Positions 1 to 10,618 of a stretch of DNA of 59,524 nt are shown here, piece after piece. This DNA is from Haplomitrium mnioides (taxonomy: Eukaryota > Marchantiophyta > Haplomitriopsida > Calobryales): contig JBNGIS010023355.1 of NCBI GenBank assembly GCA_049999725.1, positions 44,251 through 103,774 on the forward strand, given 5' to 3'. How positions within the stretch are numbered: position 1 is the first letter of the stretch; every line of letters begins with the position of its first letter. The notes under the pieces were generated by a model that worked only from the letters and a program-made list of their open reading frames with translations, ran no database searches and was not told the DNA's origin. Made by a program: the position numbers and the translations under genes.

Positions 1-402
1 CTCGACACATCTGATGGAGTGGTGACCACGATTGGGCTTAAAGGGCCTGGGGGCAAGAGATTCCTCCAAGAAGTTGAATATGATGGCATCCCTCTTAGAT
101 GTCTGGGGTGTCGGAGTCTGGACCACTTTATAAAAGACTGTCCTTGGGGCCACATTCCCAGTTGGTCCAAGCGAGGAAAGAGAGAGAGCCTTAGAGAAAA
201 AGATAAAGGAAAGGCTAAAGTAATCATCTCCTCCCAAGCTACCTTGAGTGCTTCTCCAGTAGGAAGGGATGAAGTTCTCTCTAGAGTTCCTCAAGATCAG
301 CCAAGGGCTTCAACCCCAGCAGGACCCTCTAAGCTGAAGTCTCCATTAGAGCCCCCTCTTGGACAAGCCTCCAAGATGACAGAAACGTTGGCTACACCAT
401 GA
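1..402 (+). pseudogene. LINE ORF1, partial, zinc-knuckle region
   Basis: Open from the window edge in frame 1 to a TGA at 400-402. It encodes the end of the ORF1 RNA-binding protein. A CCHC knuckle (C-x2-C-x4-H-x4-C, starting CLGC) lies around positions 106-147, after the E-Y-x-G-[IL]-P-L-R-C lead-in typical of plant LINE ORF1 proteins. In this family the protein coats the element RNA in the ribonucleoprotein. A Lys/Arg-rich stretch and then a Pro/Ser-rich tail follow the knuckle. The TGA is probably premature, because Pro/Ser/Thr-rich coding sequence continues in another frame downstream. Confidence 0.8.
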
Positions 403-963
403 AGCATAATCAAGGGTCATAGGAAGGAGGCCTGCCTGGAATTGAATCCCCCCCTTATCCAGAGAGGAGGCTAGTTGCATCCCGACTTCTAGCCTTCCCA
501 TTGGACACAAGGGAAGTCTGACTGAAGATAGGTCTATTTCAACTTGTGACGCTCCTCTCCAAGCTTGTGCGGGGTAGTCTAGCTCTCCCTCATCACAAGT
601 GGAAGGAGAGTGGAGGAAGGTGACACGCCGTAACTCAAGGATAGCCCCTTCCATCCCCCTCAAGACTCCCAAGCCCAACCCCAAGAACAAGGAGAAACGG
701 GTGGAGAGGCCCTTGGTAAAATAGAACATCAGGAGTAGACCACCACAAGTGCAAGATACTACAGAAGCAGCAAGTTCTACTCCTCTTCCCCAGCTTACTC
801 AGGCAGGCAAGCCTCCGCCCCCTTCGACTCCTCAAGCAGCTACCTTTGGAGTCACGGATCCTGTTCCTCAGAGCTCTCCAGTCATGGGTCGTCCAGGAAT
901 CAATGTGCTAGACGATATTCTTGTTGAAGATGATTTGATGGCTAGCCCTTTATCCTGCTCTCC
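403..963 (+). pseudogene. decayed ORF1 tail / ORF1-ORF2 linker
   Basis: This stretch has no continuous frame. From 749 to 967 one frame is open and reads as a Pro/Ser/Thr-rich low-complexity tail, the usual composition for the end of a plant LINE ORF1. I infer that the 403-748 part lost its frame through one or more small indels. No other gene is visible. Confidence 0.5.
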
Positions 964-1976
964 ATGAAGATCCAATTCCTTAGCTACAATGTCAGAGGGA
1001 TCGGGAAGCTATTACCGACTTCATCAGAAAATTCAAGACATGCATCGATGTCCTTTTTATTCAAGAGCACAAACTCAGTGGACCCAGAGGTAAGTTCCTT
1101 CTGAAACTGCTCTGGCCTCGCGGAGAGTTCTGGTCTACATAAGCAGAGAGATCCAAGGGTGGTGTTGGCATTGGCTTATCAGCAAAGTTGGCTCCATTCT
1201 ACAAAGGAAACCACACCCTTTGTAACGGTTGAGCTCTATGGATCGAATTGGATGGCCTGCCAGGAGGGAAGTTTGGCGTGCTCAACATCTACGCTCTTAA
1301 TCTGGCGACTGAGAGGCGGAGGATGTGGACTGAGCTCCTGCAATCACTTCCTCAAGACAGGAACTGGATCATGGGAGGGGACTTCAACATGGTGGAACAT
1401 TATAAGGACCGGAGGGGTGGCACTGGTCACAGCCTAGGTGGCCTGGAACTACAAGCGTGGAATGACCTAATAGCATTCCTGAGAATAGCATACCCCTTCC
1501 AAGCAAAGCTAGATGCACTGAAGTTCTCTTGGAGCAATCAGCAAAGAGGGCGAATTCTTGCGAGATTGGATAGATTTTACATCCCTGTAGCTCTCTTGCA
1601 TCAGTCCTACATGGCCAAGGTCGTCAATGTGGGGGGATTGTCACGCTCTGACCATCTTCCCATATCCATGGAATTAATGTTCAAGGGTCACTCGGCTCTC
1701 AATACTAGTTTTTTCAGGTTGAATGTCTCGCATCTAGAAGACCCTTCAGTAGTTGCTAAATTGGAGGAAATTTGGAGCTCTGTGCCAAGACCCGCAGAAG
1801 GAGCCGATGGACAGTCGAATTGGTGGGACAAGGCAGTCCGAAGAATTACTAAATGGCTTAGAGAATTCGGGTTCAGAAAAGCCTACCTTAGGAGAACAGA
1901 AGAAGTGATGCTTAGGGGAAAAGTAGCATCTCTTAGAGCTCAGATTGAGGAAGACCAGAACAATTCTCATCTCTAA
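964..1976 (+). pseudogene. LINE ORF2 N-terminus: APE-type endonuclease, broken
   Basis: The ATG at 964 begins M-K-I-Q-F-L-S-Y-N-V-R-G, the standard start of plant L1 ORF2. The protein nicks target DNA for target-primed reverse transcription. A frameshift near 1010-1018 moves the reading into the frame that then carries FIQEHKL, followed by in-frame stops at 1140 (TAA) and 1230 (TGA). The frame is then open to a TAA at 1974 and shows the GGDFN motif (about 1377-1391) and SRSDHLPI (about 1641-1664). The expected Asn, Glu, Asp and Asp-His catalytic groups can therefore all be seen, but in a reading broken by one frameshift and three stops. Confidence 0.85.
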
Positions 1977-1994
1977 GAGGATCTAGATACACAT

Positions 1995-4900
1995 ATGGCA
2001 GCTCTAGAATTCTTTGAAGACTACAAAGCCAAAGGAGTCAGGATCCGTTCCAGTGCCAAATGGTTCGCAGAAGGAGATAAGATGAAGAAGTTCTTTTTCA
2101 GCTCCCTCCAGGAACACAAAGCAGCAGCTGAGATAGTAGAGCTGAAGGGGCTAGCACACGAAGAACTAGTTGAATGGAAGAACAAAGAAAAGAGGTTAGT
2201 AGACTATCTGTCATCTATTTTTTGTCACAAGGCAGAGGATCCGCTAAGAGCGAAGGCCCAAGAAGAAACCCTTAGGCTCATCCCCTCCCACATCTCCCCT
2301 GCCCAACGATCCATGCTGGACGACCCTCCCAGTGAACAAGAGTTCATGAAGGCCTTGGCTAGCATTAGTGGACTTAAATCCCCAAGACCAGATGGTCTCC
2401 CTAGTGAATTCTACAAATGCAGTTGGAAATGGATTGCCAAAGACTACGCAGCCATGATCTCGGAATCTCTAAGACGACAATGGTTCTCTGTAGAGCTCAA
2501 CAAAGGCACAATCTCCTTGATTGACAAGGGTGGCGATAAATCTCTAGTCTCCAACTGGAGACCCATTTCCCTTCTTAATACCTCTTATAAGATCTTTGCC
2601 AAAGTGATTTCCCTTAGGTTGCAAAAAGTTCTGACATGGATCATAAATACAGAGCAATCAGCCTTTCTGCATAATAGATACATCCTTGATAATGTGATTT
2701 CTGCCATTGAGACCAAGGATTGGGCCCTCTCAACAGGACAAGATTGTGTCTTCTTGAAGGTAGATTTTGAGAAAGCATATGACACAGTGGACTGGGAGTT
2801 CTTGTTCAAAATTTTAGAGGCCATGGGGTTTGGTCTGACATTCATTGACTATGTGAAGGTGACAACAACTAATGCCATGTCCGCAGTCAACCTTAACGGC
2901 ATCCCCTCCCACTCATTCCCTATCCAGCGATCAGTGCGTCAAGGCTGCCCTCTAGCTCCTTTTCTGTATCTTGTGGTAGCAGAAGCACTGGGACACCTTC
3001 TCAAGAATGCAGCGCTCACTGATCAAGTTAAAGGGATTTCTATCCCTTTGGGCAGGTATCACCTCTTTTCCCAATATGCTGATGACACTCTTCTATCCTT
3101 GGCAGGAGAAGAACAGAACTTGACAAAGGCAGTGGAGGTGCTGCGTACCTTCTCCAAGGCTTCTAGAAAGAATATCAACTGGGTTAAATCATCTGCTATT
3201 TGGATCAGCTCGCGACCTAGACCACAAGGGTGGAACGTTGGCAGTAATTGGAAATGGGCAGAAAAGGATACAATTCTGAAATTCCTTGGTATTCCGTTTG
3301 GCCTTCAAAGCGGTCTACAAGCAATCAAGAACATCTTGGTGGGCAGAGTCAGATCTAAACTCAAGTTTTGGTGCAACAGATATATCAGTCTACCAGGTAG
3401 ACTGCTGATCATCAATCATATCCTTCTAGGCTCCATCTGGTACTTTGTTTCTTGCTGGGCAGGGGGCAGCTCCCCGCTTAAGGAAATCAAACAGCTAGTG
3501 AGAAACTTCCTCTGGTCAGGAAATGGGGAAAATTGCAGAGCTCCGATGGCATGGGAAACCTGCGTGAGGAGAAAGAAAGAAGGAGGATTGGGACTGATAG
3601 ACATTCATGCCCAGACTCAAGCTCTACTGGGGAAGTGGATAATGAAGACTGTGCTGCCGGGAGAATCTAAATGCAAAACGTTCCTTATGTACAAAGCCAG
3701 CCAAGCTAGACCACTCAGTAAAGTAGGTTGGGGTCACTCTCTATTGTGGACAGTAGCTGATTGCAGATCCTCATGTTGGTCGACCTCGCAACTGTGGAAT
3801 GAGATATGGCAGGCTTGGTCAATACTCAAAAGATCCATAAAACAGAAGGCTCCTGAGTCCTTTGAAGAGGTTGTGAGCATAAACATCTGGTGGAATAAAC
3901 TGGGGGACAATTCTTTGTTGGCGTCAAATAAGAGCTGGCCAGCCTTGAGGTGGTCTCAGGCAGGGGTCAACATGATTAGGGACCTATGGAATCATCAAAC
4001 ATACGAATTCCTTGAGTGGACAGAGGTGCAGGAACGGTTTCAGCTTCACAAAAGGCATGAGCATAAATGGTATGACCTGATAGCTAAGATTCTTGACAGG
4101 TGGATTTCACTCCTCCTTGAGGGGCCAGGCCACTTAAGAAAAGGAAACTGGACTGGAGTCTTCTCATCTGGTCTGGACACACACCCCATCGCAATATCCT
4201 TGTGGAGTGCTGATACTGAGCTAAAGGCAGGAACCATGACTCAGTCCTCTGATCTCACCCAGTCATGCTCATGGTTTTTTGTCACACCAATGTCTACCAT
4301 GTTAGTAGAAGGAATTCGTCCCCAGCTTCCTCCTTCAGTGATTATGAGGAAAATGAGAGTCTGCATAGTGACAAAAGATCAGAGTGCCAAGTATAAATTA
4401 CTTGGCTCGGTTATTGGAGAGGGAGATTGGGACCCTGGAATGTGGGTATGGAAAGATAATTCACCCCTCAGTAGCTACTCGACCAAGAAAGGTCGTCGGT
4501 TCATCCTGGACCGACCATCAACAATCACTCCAATTCTGGAACGCTGGAAAGCACATGGCTCAATCGACTCCAAATACTCCTCCAGATGGACTGATATATG
4601 GGTGGCAAGCAGATCAGCTAAAGAGGCCACTTTAATGTGGCTTATTGTCCAAAGAGGTGTGCAAGTAGGGAGTTTCAGAAAAAAGACAGAAAAGCCTGGT
4701 TATGAGATTGATGCAAGATGTGTCTGCTGTAAGGAGGATTCACTGGAAGATATCATTCACTGTTTATGGCTTTGCTCTAGGATCAGCACTATCTGGAAAT
4801 GGGCAGGGAATATCATTAACAGATTAGTGTTTGCTGTTTGGGGGAACTCCAAAAGGTGGAAGCCAACTTGGCAGCAATGCATCCTAGGTGACAGAACTCC

Positions 4901-5198
4901 AAAGGCCCTGGCCATAGTTCAAGAGATCTGGTCCCTTCTAAGAGGAATTGTACTTTACTCTATATGGCTCTCTAGGAATGTTGTAGTGTTCGAGAAGTCG
5001 TACATGGATATGTACTGTTTAAAGAAGAAAATCTGGAGGAGATTGATCGAGTATGGAAAGAAATCTTGGCACGATGCCTGTAGAAACTGGAGGAAGGCTC
5101 AAAGTGAAGAAAAGAGAGAAAAAATTCTAGGAACCTTTGACAGAACCTGGGGTGCTAGGCATTTTCTCTGTATCCGTGATGAAGACAATGTTTACTAG
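1995..5198 (+). CDS. LINE ORF2 reverse transcriptase, 1067 codons open
   Basis: Same frame as the endonuclease and separated from it only by the TAA at 1974. It encodes the LINE reverse transcriptase that copies element RNA at the nicked target. In order: a linker with the SAKWFAEGDK motif near its start; RT blocks with RPISLLNTSYKI, LKVDFEKAYDTVDW, a QGCPL block and the catalytic YADD (about 3077-3088); a thumb/connection region; and near the C-terminus a Cys/His motif C-V-C-C-x(9)-H-x4-C of the zf-RVT type. No internal stop interrupts it. Without the upstream endonuclease it is probably not a complete functional ORF2. Confidence 0.93.
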   Translation: MAALEFFEDYKAKGVRIRSSAKWFAEGDKMKKFFFSSLQEHKAAAEIVELKGLAHEELVEWKNKEKRLVDYLSSIFCHKAEDPLRAKAQEETLRLIPSHISPAQRSMLDDPPSEQEFMKALASISGLKSPRPDGLPSEFYKCSWKWIAKDYAAMISESLRRQWFSVELNKGTISLIDKGGDKSLVSNWRPISLLNTSYKIFAKVISLRLQKVLTWIINTEQSAFLHNRYILDNVISAIETKDWALSTGQDCVFLKVDFEKAYDTVDWEFLFKILEAMGFGLTFIDYVKVTTTNAMSAVNLNGIPSHSFPIQRSVRQGCPLAPFLYLVVAEALGHLLKNAALTDQVKGISIPLGRYHLFSQYADDTLLSLAGEEQNLTKAVEVLRTFSKASRKNINWVKSSAIWISSRPRPQGWNVGSNWKWAEKDTILKFLGIPFGLQSGLQAIKNILVGRVRSKLKFWCNRYISLPGRLLIINHILLGSIWYFVSCWAGGSSPLKEIKQLVRNFLWSGNGENCRAPMAWETCVRRKKEGGLGLIDIHAQTQALLGKWIMKTVLPGESKCKTFLMYKASQARPLSKVGWGHSLLWTVADCRSSCWSTSQLWNEIWQAWSILKRSIKQKAPESFEEVVSINIWWNKLGDNSLLASNKSWPALRWSQAGVNMIRDLWNHQTYEFLEWTEVQERFQLHKRHEHKWYDLIAKILDRWISLLLEGPGHLRKGNWTGVFSSGLDTHPIAISLWSADTELKAGTMTQSSDLTQSCSWFFVTPMSTMLVEGIRPQLPPSVIMRKMRVCIVTKDQSAKYKLLGSVIGEGDWDPGMWVWKDNSPLSSYSTKKGRRFILDRPSTITPILERWKAHGSIDSKYSSRWTDIWVASRSAKEATLMWLIVQRGVQVGSFRKKTEKPGYEIDARCVCCKEDSLEDIIHCLWLCSRISTIWKWAGNIINRLVFAVWGNSKRWKPTWQQCILGDRTPKALAIVQEIWSLLRGIVLYSIWLSRNVVVFEKSYMDMYCLKKKIWRRLIEYGKKSWHDACRNWRKAQSEEKREKILGTFDRTWGARHFLCIRDEDNVY

Positions 5199-5360
5199 AA
5201 TCTGGATGTTAGTAGTAATCTGGATTGAGGGTATTGGACTGCTGTGGTTTACTAGGCTTTTTCCCAAAAGGGATTGATAGGTTGTTGTTTTTGCCGCTCG
5301 ACCTTTGATGCTTGAAAGTAAATAAAGTTGTTTTACTTTCGGTCAAAAAAAAAAAAAAAA
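5199..5360 (+). other. LINE 3' UTR and poly(A) tail
   Basis: Short 3' UTR after the ORF2 stop. It contains an AATAAA at 5321-5326, then TTTTACTTTCGGTC and 16 A residues (5345-5360). The last 45 or so bases before the A-run resemble a second tail inside an intron of the SET gene (16331-16377). Confidence 0.85.
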
Positions 5361-6231
5361 GATGGTATGAGAATTCAAAGTGTTTTGATGACAAAAAAGT
5401 TTGGGTGATGCTAACATGCTTGTTGAATTGACTCCCTCAAATGGTCTTCTTAGAGAAGGTAGAGTGGGGAGTTGTAGAAAGAGATGTGGTAGAAGCACAA
5501 ACCAAAGCACTTGTAAGAAATATCAGGGCTTTTAAAAAGATTGCAACTTATAATGCATGATTTTGTAAAACACAAAGCAAGACAAGTAGAACATATGCAG
5601 AGGATTCAGAACCAACAAAGCCTACATGAAAGAAGGCTAAGAGATCAATCATAGAATATTCAATTTAAGAGGCCTCAACATTTTTAAGCATAAGGCCTCC
5701 ATTTTATTCATTGTTGTCCTTAGATAATGGAAAAAAAAAGACTATAGGATATAGAACTTTAGTACATGGGCAAGGTACAATTCATGGTAGAAAAGTGGCA
5801 AGAGCTTGCAATGTGTTGCAATTAGGCACTATTGTAAATGGAAGTGGTGAACATGAGCTGCTTTTTTCTAACAAAAATAATGATCTACCTCACAAATTTT
5901 GTAATGATACATTGAAATCTTTGGTGATGCAACCAACTAGCAATGTGGAGTTCACTCCATTGTAGTAGATGAATACAAGCACTCCAAATGATGAAGACAT
6001 TTTAGCACTTGTATATTGGTTAAGTGTTGAATGTGTTGCTTTGGTTATTTTTATTGAAACTTGTGTGAAGCTGTAAATTGAGAGGCATGGTGATGTGAAT
6101 GATGACATTGAGTGCCTTTGAGCTGAATACTAAGTTTGAGCTGCAACAATGTTTTTGAATAGGTTCAATTAATATAAGAATGATGCAAATCTTAACAGTA
6201 TATTAATCACTTAGAAATAACTCAAGCTCAT

Positions 6232-6470
6232 TCTCATAAAGACTCAATAATGACTATAAATAACTCTTAGAACTTCTAAGAGACCAAAATATGACCCCAT
6301 AGAGACTTGGTAGTGTCCTTTAAAATGACTCCCAAGTGAAAAAAAAATATAGGCTAAAAAATGACTTCATAAAAACTTAGGAGTGACTTTCAAAATGACT
6401 CCAAACAACGTAAAGAATGATTTCAAGACACAAAAAATTACTCTATAAAGACTTGGGAGCGACTCAAAGA
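6232..6470. repeat. degenerate tandem repeat, about 70-bp unit
   Basis: Three clear copies of a diverged unit start at 6291, 6361 and 6437 (spacing 70 and 76). Each reads approximately ATGACTYCATARAGACTTGG followed by AGTGACT and then AAAATGACTCC. A weaker fourth copy lies near 6232. No coding potential is seen. Confidence 0.65.
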
Positions 6471-6528
6471 AAACTCGAGAAAGTCTAAAAAAAACAACTA
6501 AGTATTAACTAGTATTTTTGAACTTTTG

Positions 6529-6633
6529 AAAAAATGATCGGTTGCAAAATAAGCCCAAAAAAAAATTATTACAAACAACACATGCAACCCATGCAGAAGA
6601 TCAACCGTTTTGGATTTTTTACGATCATTTTTT
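6529..6633. repeat. 12-bp inverted repeat with 81-bp loop
   Basis: AAAAAATGATCG at 6529-6540 is the exact reverse complement of CGATCATTTTTT at 6622-6633, and a second short pair (CGGTTG / CAACCG) lies inside. It could be a decayed MITE or a chance hairpin in AT-rich DNA. Confidence 0.4.
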
Positions 6634-7738
6634 ATAGTCATATTTAGGGGGTATTTCTACTAGTGCGTTGTTGCATATACTTTCAAACACTCTAATATCA
6701 TCTTAAACATTCTCAAGTATAGAACAAGGCTCTTAAGTAACATCATAAAGTGGAAGTACTTTCCACAAAACTTTGAGCTTGTAGATGTTGCCCTACTTAA
6801 TAACTTGCCTTGCTAAAATATTGCCACTTCTTATTTTTTGCGATCATCAATGACTATTGATGGAGTAGAAAGTTGAACTTAATTTGGAAACAAAGAAGGA
6901 CTAATCAATTGACTTGGGAAATAGAAAGAAATCTCTAAAGGTAATTCTACTTTGGTAGTCACTACCATCCATAGTATTTATCTTTGAAAGTTCTCAAGAG
7001 ATCAATGTGACCCTTCTTATACCAAGTGTCAACTTTTTCCTATAACATACACTTGTTGGACGTCTTTTCTTCTTCTTAATTTTATGCTCCTAACCATCTA
7101 GATTACAATCACGCTTCAAACGTAGCTCTACTAGATCATATTTCCTTTTAGAATCTATCATGAGACAACACATATTGCAAACGTTTAGAATTGTCATGGA
7201 CCATAAACCACCAAACCAATGTTGCCCCTCCACAAGTAAACAAAGTGTCAATGTCAATGGTTATCATTTACTTTTGTACTTTATCTTTTCCAATCAATTC
7301 CTCTCTATTGCTCACTTCGTAGTCTAGAAATCTCCCCAATAGCTAAGTTTTGATTTCTCAAAGAAGGTGTGTTCTATAGAGAGTCAATGTTTTGATCAAG
7401 CCAGCAAATCCTTGTCTCACACCCTGACTCAAATCGATTTTGGTTCTCTACCTTCCTATCTATTTAAGTTAGTCATGCACTTTATCTTTTGTTGTAGAGT
7501 ATAAGTACTTCAATCTCTCTAGAAATTAATGGGATATCTCCTACACTATATCAAGAAGTATTTTTAAAAAAACTGGTTCGATGTAGTGGGAATTTTTTGG
7601 TCCAACTAACAAAAGCATAGTACTATACCAAATAATAACCATACTGCAAAGCCCATCAATTGAAGTGGAGTACCATTGTTTATGTTACTATGCTACATGA
7701 GAAGAAGGATGTCATGTTGATGTTGGTAGGAAGTTTTA

Positions 7739-7842
7739 GATAGTAAGTATGTATATACTTAGTACTTAGTAGATGTGAGAATTTAGATAACCAAATAGGA
7801 AGTATGTAGATACTTGCTACTCAATAGATGTATGGGTTTACA
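7739..7842. repeat. imperfect tandem duplication, 58-bp period
   Basis: The segment from about 7740 (AGTAAGTATGTATATACTT, then TAGTAGATG) is repeated with changes from about 7798 (GGAAGTATGTAGATACTT, then AATAGATG). It lies inside a stretch (7721-7982) that starts TGTTGGTAGG and ends TTCACAACA. This could be an old solo LTR, but no target duplication or primer site supports that. Confidence 0.45.
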
Positions 7843-8924
7843 CATTCTCATATATGGAATCAAACTACTTGTGTATGCTTGAATAGTATTGACATGAGGC
7901 TAGTTATAAGAGAGTCTACTTATACTACAACAAAGGTTTATTAGAAGAGCGAGCTCTCCCTATGCCGAAGCAATTCACAACAGTGGTGCCGCTTCTACTT
8001 TCTCCCACCTCATCACAAATTTTCTTAGGAAATTTGTATTGCGTTGCTATATAGATCTTATTAGAGAGCCTTAATTATGAGTATGTTGATATTGCAATTA
8101 GACACAATGCATGATTGTAGAATGAACAGTTAGTTTAGTTATATCAAAGATTGCATTGAAATTACATGTTGTCAATTGTCTTTTCCTTATTGTTGTCTTG
8201 TGTTGCTTTCTTGCATTTGCTTTGTTGTTGTCATTGCCTTGCCTTTCTAGTGAGTAGTTTTTCATAGTTCAAATGAGTTGTTTTGCGTTGATTTTCTTGT
8301 CTCTCTTTTTATGTTTTTTTTTTTTTTGGTTTTGGATTTCACTACTAGCAACAAATACTAGCAAGCAAAAAATAAGTTTCACGTGAGTTTCTTCACGATA
8401 TTTTTTCAATTTTGTTTATTGGTCTTCAAATCAAAAGAGGACCAGTTCACATGTGTGTCGCACTTGCATATTCTTCTAATTACTTTGCTTGTTGACCAAG
8501 AAGTTTGTTGCCTTCCAATTGCTTCTATTCTCTTATATCTTTTTTTTTTTAGCACTTTCAAGTTGAAGCTTTGTAGATTTGATTCATGTTATCAAGAAGC
8601 AAATATATTTCTTTCCTATGTATGAAATGTTTGCCTCCACTGCCTTCTCTTTTGCATTTTTCTCTCAAAAAAGAGATTTCCATGGTGTCAAATGTAAGTG
8701 GTGATGACTTTATAACATATTTGAACCAAAAACTTACGCTTAGAACTGCTTCAATATCCAATATGCAAGTGCAATGGTGCAAATATTTCACGTCCTTTAA
8801 CCATGCTTTTAAAGGTTGTCTAATCATCTAAAGGGCGAGAATCATGTAGGTAAATCACGAACTGCATATCAATCAAAAAGTTGTCTATAAAACTTGGTTG
8901 GAAACACAAGCAACTTATTTGCAA

Positions 8925-8972
8925 GCATATCAAGTAGCATATCAAGCATCATATCAAACGTTATATCAAACA
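8925..8972. repeat. short tandem repeat, 12-13 bp unit, 4 copies
   Basis: Four imperfect copies of GCATATCAAGTA-like units run head to tail. Confidence 0.6.
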
Positions 8973-9265
8973 CATCCCAACGCATACTAAGAATCCAACC
9001 AGTATAATCGAGTGCATACCAAAGTTATCATATGGAAGGTTTCTAGAGTCATTCTACTTCAAAGTAGTTATATAATAGGTATCAACAACAACCCTTGTTT
9101 CAACATGTATATTACCGACCATGTCAACTACAGAAGTGCTAGCTATATAAACAAGAACACCGACAACCATATTAGACATATCAATAATTGTCACAACATT
9201 ACTATCAACATCAAACACAACAATATTATCAACATCAAATACAACCACAATTGTAGCAGTAGCAT

Positions 9266-9292
9266 CAACAACAACAACAACAACAACAACAA
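9266..9292. repeat. (CAA)9 microsatellite
   Basis: Nine perfect CAA units, preceded from about 9180 by a longer degraded tract rich in ATCAACA/CACAACA. The long plus-strand frame over this tract reads as Asn-rich low complexity and is not taken as a gene. Confidence 0.9.
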
Positions 9293-10618
9293 AATAGTAG
9301 TATGTTTAGTAAACATACACATCATTATTGTTGCATGCAATTTATTATTAGTTATAAGTGAGCTATCGATAAGTGGGACACAAAACTCGATGTTGCCCTT
9401 GCCAAATCCAATGCAAGTGCTAGAAACTCTTCCACCTAAAACTATGTTGCAACTGCTTGGTCAACAAAAGTTGTGCATGTTTTACATGTGCTCCAATTTG
9501 CCCATATATACAAATGACATACTTAGCTCTAATATCCAGCCATTCATATTGCTATAGAAGACAAGCAATGGAAGTAGCATAAACTATATCAAATACTTTT
9601 ACATTAAAATATATTAGCTATACAAATTAAATATTTTAATAAAATTTTTAAAAACATAAAATCAATAGTAAATAAAACATAACTTCTATTTGTTAGTCCA
9701 AAAGTAGCATCCATACAAATAAGTAACTTGTGCCTATATTTAAGTATAGAAGAACATTCAAATATCATGTGAATTCTAAATGAATTACAAATTTAATCAC
9801 CAAAACTCGTGGAAAAAATATCTTCTTTATTGAAGTCCATCTATTCCATATTTGCAATTAATTAGAGCATACTACTTTTGCATACTCTTGATATATTTTG
9901 GCAATTAGCATCATTTTTCTTTCAATTATATAGCTTGTTTCTTTTTTGCTATTGAGAAAGTTGAGACTAGTGTACTACTTATTAGAGTATCAATTACTAA
10001 TGTAGGTCATTTAAACATAAGATTATTTGATGGATTGGAATTTCTAGAGTTATGGAAGAAGCAATATCTCTATTACTTTTTCTCTATTACCTTTTTCGTT
10101 ACTTCAAATGGCATGAGCTACAACACTAAAAACCATCGACTCCTATTGTGTCCCCCGCATCATAGGAGGCCAATTCAACAATCCTTGGCAAAGCCACAAA
10201 TCTCGCCATAGATCACCAGAGGTGCTGCACTACTTTGCTGTTTGTTGCAAAGAAGTGTGACAATGGGATAGCTCATAAAGTCCGGGCACAGAGTAGACTT
10301 GCATCATAACAGATCCTAGTTTGAATTAACAGATCACAACAATCAATTTTGTCTTGAAATTGTTGCGTCATGAGTGACTGACTATCTCCAATAATGACCG
10401 TTTCTACCCATGTCCCAACATTAATGGCAGGTAGCTTCTTTCCACAGATGGATTAAAGGGTAGTAGGGATAGATCATTAACCAGTCACCTTTCTGGAATG
10501 ATTTGTAATCAAATTTATATATTGAGCATACCAGAGTGTCCAATGCCTCCTAATTTACATGAAATGAACTTGTACAATACAACATTTGCCTTGTGTTTAC
10601 AATACCAGTTACATTGCC

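Larger units (their letters stand above)
1..5360 (+). mobile_element. L1-type LINE, 5' end outside window
   Basis: Non-LTR retrotransposon in the usual plant L1 order: ORF1 with a CCHC zinc knuckle, an ORF2 endonuclease beginning M-K-I, a reverse transcriptase with a YADD centre, a C-terminal Cys/His motif, a short 3' UTR and a 16-A tail at 5345-5360. The left end lies outside the window, so the left target-site duplication cannot be read. Damage is concentrated in ORF1 and the endonuclease; the RT frame is open for 1067 codons, so the insertion looks young relative to the LTR elements to its right. It ends about 5.3 kb from the stop codon of the SET gene, which lies on the opposite strand. 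Confidence 0.95.
5361..10618. other. gene-poor AT-rich intergenic DNA
   Basis: I see no supported gene in this 5.3-kb stretch. Open frames are short (all under about 180 codons, the longest coinciding with a low-complexity CAA/CATAT-rich tract) and match no family I recognise. An 84-codon frame at 5711-5965 is the only one with fairly normal amino-acid composition, and I cannot assign it. The stretch holds several short tandem and inverted repeats listed separately. The 3' UTR of the minus-strand SET gene must extend some distance below 10619, but I cannot place its polyadenylation site. Confidence 0.6.

Noticed and set aside
5711-5965. 84-codon frame after the LINE
   Set aside because: No recognisable domain, no conservation evidence, in AT-rich decayed DNA.
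7721-7982. Possible solo LTR with TGTTGG...CAACA ends
   Set aside because: No 5-bp target duplication, no primer site and no second copy in the window; kept only as a tandem duplication.
9012-9557. 181-codon plus-strand frame rich in Asn
   Set aside because: Product of a CAA/AAC-rich low-complexity tract including (CAA)9.
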